A stretch of DNA of 35,748 nucleotides from Acidimicrobiia bacterium. Its GTDB lineage: Bacteria; Actinomycetota; Acidimicrobiia; Acidimicrobiales; Aldehydirespiratoraceae. The stretch covers positions 1 to 35,748 of the forward strand of contig JAHQYN010000025.1 of assembly GCA_024421085.1 (NCBI GenBank). Direction: 5' to 3'. Within the stretch, counting starts at the first letter, position 1. Each line of letters begins with the position of its first letter. Shown here piece after piece: positions 7,339 to 14,033 of this stretch. The position numbers and the translations under genes were made by a program. The notes beneath the pieces were generated by a model that did not search any database, was not told where the DNA came from, and saw only the letters and a program-made list of their open reading frames with translations.

Positions 7339-8967
7339 TCAGCCCAGGATCGCGTCGACGTCCACCTTCGCGAAGAGTGGGGTCGGCTTGGGTATCTCGG
7401 TGCCGGGCGGCACCGTTTTGCGGGCCCAACCGTCGAGTGGTCCCAGAATCTCGTCGAGCCGGGCCGACGAGAACGGCAGGAACGGAGCCAGACCGACACG
7501 GATCCCGTTGATCGCATCGAGAGCGGTGGCGAGCACCGTGGCGCTCCTCGCGGAATCGGTCTTGGCCAGCTTCCACGGCTCGGTCGCGTTGAGATAGGCG
7601 TTGATCGCCTGAGCGCCGCTCATGGCCAGGCGCAGCGCGGCGCGCAACTCCACCCGCTCGAATTGCTGACCGCAGGCCGCCAGGGTCTCATCGACGGCAG
7701 CAAGCAGTGCCCGGTCCTCGGCGCTGCGGTCGACCGACGCGGGCTGAACGCCGTGGTTGTTGTGCAGCATCGACAGCACCCGGTTGACGAGGTTGCCCCA
7801 GTTGGCAACCAGCTCCTCGTTGATCCGCCGGGCGATCGACTCGATCGACACCTCGGTGTCGGCCTGCTCGGGGAAATTGGCGGCCAGGGCGTAACGCAGC
7901 CCGTCGGGTTCGAACAGTGCCAGGCCCTCGTCGATGGTCAACCCGACACCGCGGCTAGCAGACGCCTTCCCGCCCTTGAAGGTGACGTACTGGTTGGCGG
8001 GCACATCGTCGGGCAGATGGAGGTTTCCCGCGCCGATGAGCTGAGCAGGCCAGAACAGGCAGTGGAACGGGATGTTGTCCTTGCCGATGAAATAGACGTG
8101 GCGACTCTGGTCGTTCTCCCACCAGCGTCGCCACGCATCTTCGTCTCCTTGCCGGGCTGACCATTCCTTGGAGGCCGACAGGTAGCCGATCACCGCGTCG
8201 TACCAGACGTAGATGCGCTTGCCCGGGCCGAGGTCGTCGACAGGCAGTTCAATCCCCCACTCGATATCGCGGGTGATGGCCCGATCGAGCAGTCCCTCCT
8301 TGAGGTAGCCGCGCACGAAGTTGAGGACGTGCGGGCGCCAATACGCTTTGTCCTCGTAGATCTCAGCGAGCCGCTCGGTGAAATCGGAGTATCGGAAATA
8401 GAAGTGCTCGGTCTCCCGCCGCTGTGGAGTCGCGCCGCTGATCTTCGAGCGGGGATTGCCGAGTTCTAAGGCGTCGAGCGTCCGCCCGCAGTCGTCGCAC
8501 TGGTCGCCACGGGCCTCGGCATAGCCGCAGTGCGGACATGTGCCTTCGATATAGCGGTCGGGCAGGAATCGGTCGGCCTCGGGGTCGTAGTACTGCTCGG
8601 AGACTCTGCGGTCGATGTGGCCGTTGTGCAGTTGCGCCAAGAACATCTCCTGGGTGACTCGGGCATGGTTCTCGGTGCCGGTGGTCGTGAACAGGTCCCA
8701 GGAGAATCCCAGTTCGTCCCATTGCCGCACGAACTCGGAGTGGTAGCGGTCGACGATCACGCTGGGAGTCACGCCCTCGCTGTCGGCTCGCACCGTGATC
8801 GGCGTGCCATGGACATCGGAACCACTGACCATCAGCACCTCGTTGCCGACGATCCGCTGATGGCGGGCGAACACATCGGCCGGCAGATAGGCCCCTGAGA
8901 GATGGCCGAGGTGACGCGAACCCGAGGCATACGGCCAGGCAACGGCAACGAGAACTGGAACAGACAT
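7339..8967 (-). CDS. metG: Methionyl-tRNA synthetase
   Basis: 542 aa from ATG 8967; upstream codons of the frame are non-homologous. Class I synthetase charging tRNA-Met. It shows the HIGH-type motif in ASGSRHLGHLSGAYLPADV, the substrate loop SGSDVHGTP, a four-Cys zinc knuckle (CPHCGYAEARGDQCDDCG), the FIGKDNIPFH segment, and the catalytic-loop position GGKASASRG where KMSKS is expected. That loop keeps the first Lys but has Ala in place of Met and of the second Lys. The C-terminal tRNA-binding (EMAP-like) extension of some MetRS is absent. Confidence 0.95.
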   Translation of the reverse strand: MSVPVLVAVAWPYASGSRHLGHLSGAYLPADVFARHQRIVGNEVLMVSGSDVHGTPITVRADSEGVTPSVIVDRYHSEFVRQWDELGFSWDLFTTTGTENHARVTQEMFLAQLHNGHIDRRVSEQYYDPEADRFLPDRYIEGTCPHCGYAEARGDQCDDCGRTLDALELGNPRSKISGATPQRRETEHFYFRYSDFTERLAEIYEDKAYWRPHVLNFVRGYLKEGLLDRAITRDIEWGIELPVDDLGPGKRIYVWYDAVIGYLSASKEWSARQGDEDAWRRWWENDQSRHVYFIGKDNIPFHCLFWPAQLIGAGNLHLPDDVPANQYVTFKGGKASASRGVGLTIDEGLALFEPDGLRYALAANFPEQADTEVSIESIARRINEELVANWGNLVNRVLSMLHNNHGVQPASVDRSAEDRALLAAVDETLAACGQQFERVELRAALRLAMSGAQAINAYLNATEPWKLAKTDSARSATVLATALDAINGIRVGLAPFLPFSSARLDEILGPLDGWARKTVPPGTEIPKPTPLFAKVDVDAILG

Positions 8968-9154
8968 CAGCCTGAGGCTACCCGAGCATCTGAGCGCCCA
9001 CGGGTCGATTAGAGGCCGAGCGGATTGATCCCGCACACGGCCGCGACCGAACGAGGCCGTGGCCCGAGCGGCCCGTGAGCCCAGCGAACAAGAGCGGGAT
9101 ACAACAGGTCTCGGCGCACCTACGCTGTTCAATCCGCGCACGTTCTTTGCAAGG

Positions 9155-9181
9155 GGGGTGTGCCAACCGCGGGGACACCCC
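9155..9181. terminator. Stem-loop downstream of rsmI
   Basis: GGGGTGT (9155-9161) pairs with ACACCCC (9175-9181) around a 13-base loop in the 239-bp gap between the rsmI stop and the metG start (both minus strand). There is no U-tract. It may end the DUF192-rsmI transcript or lie in the metG leader. I see no other gene in 8968-9206. Confidence 0.3.
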
Positions 9182-9206
9182 GTCGGGAGCAGGCCGTTTC
9201 CGACTC

Positions 9207-10031
9207 TCAGCGGTGGTGCACCAAGTCGTAGGCCCGGCGCTTCGACACCCCCAGGTCCGCCGCTACCGACGCTGCCGCGTCCCTCGAGCCCAAGCCCTGC
9301 GCCAGGGCCAGATCAAGCGCGGCGACGATCGTCTCGTCGTCAGGCTCGGGAGGCTCAGGCGCTCCCTCGAGCACCAGCACAATCTCACCCTTGGGCTCAG
9401 CAGCAGACCACTCAAGCAACTCATGAAGCGAGCCGCGCACGAACTCCTCGTGCAGCTTCGTCAGCTCCCGCGCCACGACCGCTTGTCGCTCACCACCACA
9501 GCAGACGACGAGATCGGCCAGGGTCGCGGCAATCCGCTTGGGCGACTCATACAACACGCAGGTGCGCTGCTCGGCCGCCAACTGCTCCAGACGACTCGCC
9601 CGCTCGCGGCCGCGCCGCGGCAGGAAACCCTCGAAACAGAAACGGTCGATGGCGAAACCGCTGCCCACCAGAGCCGCGATCGCTGCGGTCGGTCCGGGCA
9701 CGACCACCACCTCACAACCGGCCTGCGCGACTGCCGCTACCAGGTGCCGGCCCGGATCGCTGACTCCCGGAGTGCCGGAGTCAGACACCAGCACGACCCT
9801 GCGCCCTGCCGCGATCAATTCAAGCACCGCCGCCGAAGCTGCGCCTTCTGTGTGAGCGTCGACCCGCCGCAGCGCTCTCGCTTGCACACCGGCGCGGCTC
9901 AGCAGGCGCCCAGTGCGACGGGTGTCCTCACAGCACACCAGCGCTGCCGCGGCCAGTTCCTCGACCGCACGGGGCGACAGGTCGCCCATATTGCCGATCG
10001 GCGTCGCCACAATCACCAGCGCCGGCGTCAC
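9207..10031 (-). CDS. rsmI: 16S rRNA (cytidine1402-2'-O)-methyltransferase
   Basis: 274 aa. The start is GTG 10031, overlapping the upstream DUF192 stop by 4 bases (GTGA), which implies translational coupling. Tetrapyrrole-methylase-fold enzyme that 2'-O-methylates C1402 in the decoding centre using SAM. Motifs: VIVATPIGNMGDLSPRAVE at the N-terminus, CCEDTRRTGRLLSR, VVLVSDSGTPGVSDPG, VVVPGPTAAIAALVGSG, FCFEGFLPRRG, YESPKRIAATL and ARELTKLHEEFVRG. The C-terminal segment (about residues 230-274, GSRDAAASVAADLGVSKRR) is helix-turn-helix-like, as in many family members. Confidence 0.94.
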   Translation of the reverse strand: MTPALVIVATPIGNMGDLSPRAVEELAAAALVCCEDTRRTGRLLSRAGVQARALRRVDAHTEGAASAAVLELIAAGRRVVLVSDSGTPGVSDPGRHLVAAVAQAGCEVVVVPGPTAAIAALVGSGFAIDRFCFEGFLPRRGRERASRLEQLAAEQRTCVLYESPKRIAATLADLVVCCGGERQAVVARELTKLHEEFVRGSLHELLEWSAAEPKGEIVLVLEGAPEPPEPDDETIVAALDLALAQGLGSRDAAASVAADLGVSKRRAYDLVHHR

Positions 10032-10360
10032 GGTCTGACCTCGATCTGTACCCCGGGGCTGACACCGAGACGGCGCAACGATCCCGCCTCCGTTTCCAGA
10101 ACGTGTCGAGCCCGCCACACCAAGCGGCCGAACCGACCGGGTCTCATAGTCGTCACCGACAGCACACGCATCTCGGAATCAAGATGCGCAACGTCGATCA
10201 CAAACCGCATCCCGACGGTGTGTACTGACCGGGCCGGCGACAACAGCATCGCACCGTCGATTCCCTGGCGGCCCAGCAAGCCCCTGCGCCGGGCGCTGCG
10301 AGTCGCGGCGACCTCAACCGGGGCGACCACCCGATCGTCAACCACCAGCCACGCCATCAC
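10028..10360 (-). CDS. DUF192 family protein
   Basis: 110 aa. DUF192 beta-barrel features are recognisable: RRRGLLGRQGIDGAMLL, then VHTVGMRFVIDVAHLDSEMRVLSVTTMRP, and the C-terminal LETEAGSLRRLGVSPGVQI. Biochemical function is unknown. No signal peptide is seen, unlike secreted DUF192 proteins. A second ATG is the next codon. The stop overlaps the rsmI start by 4 bases, so the two genes form an operon. A 14-bp minisatellite lies just upstream. Confidence 0.78.
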   Translation of the reverse strand: MMAWLVVDDRVVAPVEVAATRSARRRGLLGRQGIDGAMLLSPARSVHTVGMRFVIDVAHLDSEMRVLSVTTMRPGRFGRLVWRARHVLETEAGSLRRLGVSPGVQIEVRP

Positions 10361-10408
10361 TGCAACCTAATGGTGTGTCACCGGTTTGCCTGTTCGGCAC
10401 TACAACCG

Positions 10409-10534
10409 ACACAACCGCGCCAACACAACCGCGCCAACACAACCGCGCCAACACAACCGCGCCAACACAACCGCGCCAACACAACCGCGCCAACACAACC
10501 GCGCCAACACAACCGCGCCAACACAACCGCGCCG
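10409..10534. repeat. 14-bp tandem repeat, 9 copies
   Basis: Nine back-to-back copies of ACACAACCGCGCCA; the last has one change. It lies in the 218-bp gap between the desaturase 3' end (10579) and the DUF192 start (10360), in the likely promoter region of DUF192-rsmI. The unit is not a multiple of 3 and codes for nothing recognisable. Near-identity of the copies implies recent expansion. Confidence 0.95.
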
Positions 10535-10578
10535 ACACCCGAATCCACCAGGCCGCCCGCTGCGGTGCTCAGCGGTGA

Positions 10579-11517
10579 TCAGACCCCGACGGGCTGGCGC
10601 TGCGACGCAGCAGCCAAGCGTTCCTCGCGACGCGCAGCGACGCGACGGCCGACCTTGCCGACCCGGCCGATATAGCGGATCAAGCGCTCACGCGCCTGCT
10701 CGGCTTCGGCGCTGAGCCCCTCCAGATCGGCGACTCCCCATTCGCGCATGACCACCGGCTGCAGGATCTGATCGTGGTGGATCGCCAGGTCGTAGATGCC
10801 CGCGTCGGCGATGGCCTTGGCGTGTGCGTTGAATTCCGGGATGCCCACACCCGGCATGGCGAAGCTGGTTGCCTGCTTCTCGGTTGCTATCACCGCGGCG
10901 GAGGGATCCAACTCGAACACTGCACTCATTGCGTCGCGGTAGAAGAGGAAGTGAAGGTTCTCATCGGCGGCGACCCGGCGCATCACCGCACGGCCCGCAG
11001 GGTCGTCGATCCTAGAACCCGTGTTGAAGTGCGAGATCCGTGTGGCCAACTCTTGAAGCGCAACGTAGGCGAGGCCCTCGGCCGCGTTGGGGGGCTCGGG
11101 GACGACACCGGCTTGAACCTGGGCCATTCGCGCCCGTTCCAGCCATACCGGGTCGACTGAGCGGGTCGCCAACAGGTAGGCGTTGATCACGAATCCGTGG
11201 CGGCCCTCTTCGGCGGTCCAGCGGCGGACCCATTCGCCCCAGGCACCGTCGCGGCCGAACATCCGCTCAATGTCGCGGAAATAGTAGGGCAGGTTGTCCT
11301 CGGTCAACACGTTGACGAACAGGGCGCTGCGCACGGCCGGGTCGAGGTTTGCCTCCGCGGGCGACCATTCGTAGTGGTCCTCGAACTCTGCGGCGCGGCC
11401 CCAAGGAACCAGGGTATGCGGAAACCACTCCTTGGTTGTCGACAAGTGACGATCGAGTAACCGTTCCGCGGTTGATTCAAGTGCTTCCAGCACCGGTTTG
11501 TCAGCAGCGATGACCAT
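10579..11517 (-). CDS. Acyl-ACP desaturase (class IV, DesA-like)
   Basis: 312 aa. Soluble diiron enzyme introducing a double bond into acyl chains carried on ACP (or CoA), using O2 and ferredoxin. Metal-ligand helices: NVLTEDNLPYYFRDIE, WTAEEGRHG (the EExxH-type pair) and the second pair ADENLHFLFYRD; AYVALQELATRISHFN is the intermediate helix. The length fits mycobacterial DesA1/DesA2-type proteins. The start is ATG 11517, 8 bases after a perfect palindrome (11526-11551). The upstream gene ychF is on the same strand with a 42-bp gap, so co-transcription depends on whether that palindrome terminates. Confidence 0.9.
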   Translation of the reverse strand: MVIAADKPVLEALESTAERLLDRHLSTTKEWFPHTLVPWGRAAEFEDHYEWSPAEANLDPAVRSALFVNVLTEDNLPYYFRDIERMFGRDGAWGEWVRRWTAEEGRHGFVINAYLLATRSVDPVWLERARMAQVQAGVVPEPPNAAEGLAYVALQELATRISHFNTGSRIDDPAGRAVMRRVAADENLHFLFYRDAMSAVFELDPSAAVIATEKQATSFAMPGVGIPEFNAHAKAIADAGIYDLAIHHDQILQPVVMREWGVADLEGLSAEAEQARERLIRYIGRVGKVGRRVAARREERLAAASQRQPVGV

Positions 11518-11525
11518 GATCGGCG

Positions 11526-11551
11526 CAGCCTACCTGACAGTAGGTAGGCTG
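11526..11551. promoter_or_regulatory. Perfect 9-bp inverted repeat between ychF and desaturase gene
   Basis: CAGCCTACC (11526-11534) and GGTAGGCTG (11543-11551) are separated by 8 bases. It could be a hairpin terminator for ychF or, being symmetric and just upstream of the desaturase start, an operator for a TetR- or GntR-type lipid regulator. No U-tract follows, which slightly favours the operator reading. Confidence 0.5.
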
Positions 11552-11559
11552 GCACCCGA

Positions 11560-12633
11560 CTACACAGAAAAACGGAACTCCATGACGTCGCCGTCGCTCG
11601 GGAGGTAGTCCTTGCCCTCCGCGCGGACCTTGCCCCTCTCTCGCGCAGCCGACCACGACCCGGCACGCAGGAGCTCGTCGCAGGCGATCGTCTCGGCCCG
11701 GATGAAGCCCCGCTGGAAGTCGCTGTGGATCACACCGGCGCATTCGGGGGCAGTTGCTCCGGCTCGGAAGGTCCAGGCACGGCTCTCCTTGTCCCCCGTG
11801 GTCAGGAACGTTCGCAGCCCGAGCAGGTGGTAGGCACTGGTCAGGAACTGGGGCACCGCACCGGCGCCGAGACCGAGCGCCTCGAGCATCTCGGCACGGT
11901 CCTCGCTGTCCAGTTGTGCTGCTTCTGCCTCCAGTTGGACGCACAGGGCGATGACCTCCGCGCCCTGGAGCTCTGCCACGACCGGTGCCGCGATCGCATC
12001 CTGTTGTCCGAGTTGGTCCTCGCCGATGTTGAGCACGGCGAGCACCGGTTTGTTGGTCAAGAAGAAGAACTCCTTGAGTTGCCGTCGGGCGTCTGCTCCA
12101 AGGTCTGCGCGATACAGCGGCACGCCCTCGCTCAGGCAGTCCACACAGCGCTCGAGCAGTTCCACGACCCCCCGAAGGGAACTGTCGCCCTTGAGCATTC
12201 GAGCGTGGCGGTCGAGCGCCTTTTCTGCGCTGGCCAGATCGGCGAGCGCCAATTCAATCTCGACAGTTCGCAGATGGTCGAGGGGATCGGCGGTGCCGGG
12301 CACATCGCTGTCGGGAAAGGCCCGCAGCACGAAGACGATCGCATCGACCTCGCGGATGTGCGACAGGAAGGCATTGCCGAGTCCCTCCCCGTGACTGGCG
12401 CCCTCGACCAGACCGCCGATGTCGGTGAACTGCACGGCGGCCGGCACGACCCGGCGGCTGCTGCTCATCGCGGCGAGTCTGTCGAGCCGGGGGTCCGGCA
12501 CCTTGGCCACGCCGACGTTTGGATCGGTCGTCGCGAATGCATACGGGGCTGCGTGCGCGCCCCCGCCGGCGAGTGCGTTGTACAGCGAACTCTTCCCGGC
12601 GTTGGGCAGCCCCACAAATCCGAATCGCTCCAC
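11560..12633 (-). CDS. ychF: Ribosome-binding ATPase YchF (Obg family)
   Basis: 357 aa, standard length. Walker A/G1 is GFVGLPNAGKSSLYNAL at the N-terminus, G3 is FTDIGGLVEGASHGEGLG, and a G4-position motif lies in KPVLAVLNIGED. The N-terminal and coiled-coil domains are followed by a C-terminal TGS domain from about residue 270 (TTGDKESRAWTFRAGATAPECAGVIHSDFQRGFIRAE). This family prefers ATP over GTP and binds the ribosome; it is linked to stress responses. The gene is divergent from the small membrane protein gene at 12676, sharing a 42-bp intergenic region. Confidence 0.95.
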   Translation of the reverse strand: MERFGFVGLPNAGKSSLYNALAGGGAHAAPYAFATTDPNVGVAKVPDPRLDRLAAMSSSRRVVPAAVQFTDIGGLVEGASHGEGLGNAFLSHIREVDAIVFVLRAFPDSDVPGTADPLDHLRTVEIELALADLASAEKALDRHARMLKGDSSLRGVVELLERCVDCLSEGVPLYRADLGADARRQLKEFFFLTNKPVLAVLNIGEDQLGQQDAIAAPVVAELQGAEVIALCVQLEAEAAQLDSEDRAEMLEALGLGAGAVPQFLTSAYHLLGLRTFLTTGDKESRAWTFRAGATAPECAGVIHSDFQRGFIRAETIACDELLRAGSWSAARERGKVRAEGKDYLPSDGDVMEFRFSV

Positions 12634-12675
12634 TCCGCAACGCTATCGGTTGCCTTGTCGGGTACCGTCAAGGCA

Positions 12676-13008
12676 ATGACGAATGCAACTTCGCCGCCCC
12701 GCCTCAAGGCAAGCGCCGACGCCGGCTCGGCCGAACGCGCATTCTCTCGGTCGGTCCTCATCTCTGGAGTGCGCTGCAGCCTCACCTATGTGCTGATTCC
12801 GTTCGTTTTCCCGCTGGTCGGCTTCGGTGCCGGGGTCGGTCCCGTGATCGGTATTCCGGTGGGTCTGGCGGCGATCTTCGCCAACATTGTGAGCATCGGG
12901 CGGTTCCATCGTGCAGACCACCGTTGGAAGCGGCCGATGATCTCGATCAACGCGGCGATCATCGTGTTGCTGGTGATTCTCGTGACGGTCGACTTCACCC
13001 GTCTGTAA
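12676..13008 (+). CDS. Small integral membrane protein, unknown function
   Basis: 110 aa from ATG 12676 with AAGG a few bases upstream. About 30 polar residues precede three hydrophobic segments: about residues 37-52 (CSLTYVLIPFVFPLVGFG), 54-72 (VGPVIGIPVGLAAIFANIV) and 91-107 (INAAIIVLLVILVTVDF), with a basic HRADHRWKRP loop. I do not recognise a named family. The long frame running upstream through ychF on this strand is a shadow. Divergent from ychF; followed by a stem-loop. Confidence 0.72.
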   Translation: MTNATSPPRLKASADAGSAERAFSRSVLISGVRCSLTYVLIPFVFPLVGFGAGVGPVIGIPVGLAAIFANIVSIGRFHRADHRWKRPMISINAAIIVLLVILVTVDFTRL

Positions 13009-13029
13009 GCGGAACGCTCCCAGTTCCGC
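13009..13029. terminator. Stem-loop after the small membrane protein gene
   Basis: GCGGAAC (13009-13015) pairs with GTTCCGC (13023-13029) over a 7-base loop, starting immediately after the TAA stop. There is no U-run, so this is a candidate only. Confidence 0.4.
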
Positions 13030-13109
13030 GCAGGCTCAACAGTTCGAACCGCAAGCAGCGTCGGAGGTGCGGGTGACACTGAATCCCTGGTCGCTGAGCG
13101 GTCGCTGAG

Positions 13110-13219
13110 GCCGCGGATCACCTGTGAACGGCAGCGCTTCCGGGGCGAGATGGGCGAGATTAGCCGCACCGATTACATGGGAGCCGCGGATCACCTGTGA
13201 ACGGCGACGCTTCCGGGGC
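13110..13219. repeat. 37-bp direct repeat pair
   Basis: The copies at 13110-13146 and 13183-13219 match at 35 of 37 positions and are separated by 36 bp (start-to-start 73 bp). The core GGATCACCTGTGAACGGC contains the palindrome TCACCTGTGA. The second copy is embedded in the 3' part of the truncated hipA frame, where it encodes PEASPFTGDPR. Confidence 0.85.
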
Positions 13220-13390
13220 TTGTGGGATGGAAGGGGCACCGCTGTGTCGTGAGCCTTCGGCGACATGTTCCGCGGTAGCCGGGCAATGGTGCTTGGCAGA
13301 GGACCACTCGTCACGCGGAGTTGTCGGCCGCGAGCGGGCTGTGACTTCGCCGGCGAATTCTCCGTCGATGGACACCTGCAGGTCAGCCAT
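13160..13390 (-). pseudogene. hipA: Truncated hipA (toxin kinase) remnant
   Basis: The ATG at 13390 overlaps the hipB stop by 8 bases, the normal hipBA arrangement. MADLQVSIDGEFAGEVTARSR matches the N-terminal beta-strand region of HipA proteins, which are Ser/Thr kinases of about 400-440 aa that phosphorylate glutamyl-tRNA synthetase or other targets. Homology stops after about 20 residues. The rest of the 76-codon frame reads into intergenic DNA and the 37-bp repeat. No kinase motifs remain, so this is a deletion remnant and not an active toxin. Confidence 0.6.
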
Positions 13391-13652
13391 GCCGATCACG
13401 TTCTGACGACTCAGGGATCGGCATCGAGCGCGGCCAGAAGACCAACTCCATGCCCAGTGCCCTCAACACTGACACCAGCGTCTCCGCGCGCGTCCCCTGC
13501 TTGCCGCTCTCGAGCCGCGCGACGGCTTCCCGTGAGATGCCGGCAGCTATGGCGACATCGGCTTGCGCCATTCCCCGGCGCTGCCGCGCGTCGCGCAATG
13601 CCCTGCCGATGCGCTGCGGGGAACGCATTCCGTAGTAGGGGATCGCTTCCAT
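13383..13652 (-). CDS. hipB: HipB-like XRE-family antitoxin / transcriptional regulator
   Basis: 89 aa. A single HTH_3 domain occupies about residues 12-66: IGRALRDARQRRGMAQADVA, then ISREAVARLESGKQGTRAETLVSVLRALG, followed by a short strand MELVFWPR as in HipB proteins that dimerise through a C-terminal beta-strand. It would repress its own promoter through the palindrome just upstream and neutralise HipA, but its hipA partner is reduced to a fragment, so it is an orphan antitoxin. The ATG at 13652 lies only 6 bases after a TATACT -10 element, suggesting a leaderless mRNA. Confidence 0.85.
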   Translation of the reverse strand: MEAIPYYGMRSPQRIGRALRDARQRRGMAQADVAIAAGISREAVARLESGKQGTRAETLVSVLRALGMELVFWPRSMPIPESSERDRHG

Positions 13653-13658
13653 TCCACG

Positions 13659-13688
13659 AGTATATCAGATGTGATTGTTTCATCACAT
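13659..13688 (-). promoter_or_regulatory. hipB promoter with palindromic operator
   Basis: On the minus strand the -10 hexamer TATACT spans 13664-13659. A perfect inverted repeat ATGTGAT (13669-13675) / ATCACAT (13682-13688) with a 6-base centre covers the -35 position. This is the expected arrangement for HipB autoregulation. Transcription would begin at about the A of the start codon at 13652. The region is much more AT-rich than its surroundings. Confidence 0.6.
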
Positions 13689-14033
13689 TGAGGTACGTGT
13701 ATCGAAAAGAGCACATCATGGTAGAGGTGATGTATTGGTCACATGACCCCTCCGCTTATGTCGGAAGGGGATCTTGGACAGACACCTCGGCTCCTTCAGA
13801 GTCAGGTCAGGTTCAGCGGGGAACCGTGTTGCTCCCGCCCGGGCAGGGGGGTCATGGAGCCGGTTAGGGCGCGGCGGCAGGCGATTGACTTCCTTGACCG
13901 GGAGATGGCGCCACCCCGACGGTCGGGGAGCCGTGGCGCTGGCACTGGCCAACCTCCTCGACACCCTCACTCCACGCCAAAACGGGAAGAGACGGTTTGG
14001 CTTCGACCTCGAACACAGGGAAAGCTCTGCGCC
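13689..14033. other. 345-bp region with no recognised gene
   Basis: This lies between the divergent hipB and acyl-CoA dehydrogenase genes. Open frames cross it on both strands (one extends into the dehydrogenase in frame, another runs on the minus strand), but none carries a recognisable domain. An AGGGA near 14018 serves the dehydrogenase start. It may contain decayed sequence, but I could not identify an ancestor. Confidence 0.4.

Noticed and set aside
13110-13219. CRISPR array
   Set aside because: Repeat and spacer lengths (37/36) fit, but there are only two repeats, no cas genes, and the internal palindrome and local context suggest a simple duplicated element.
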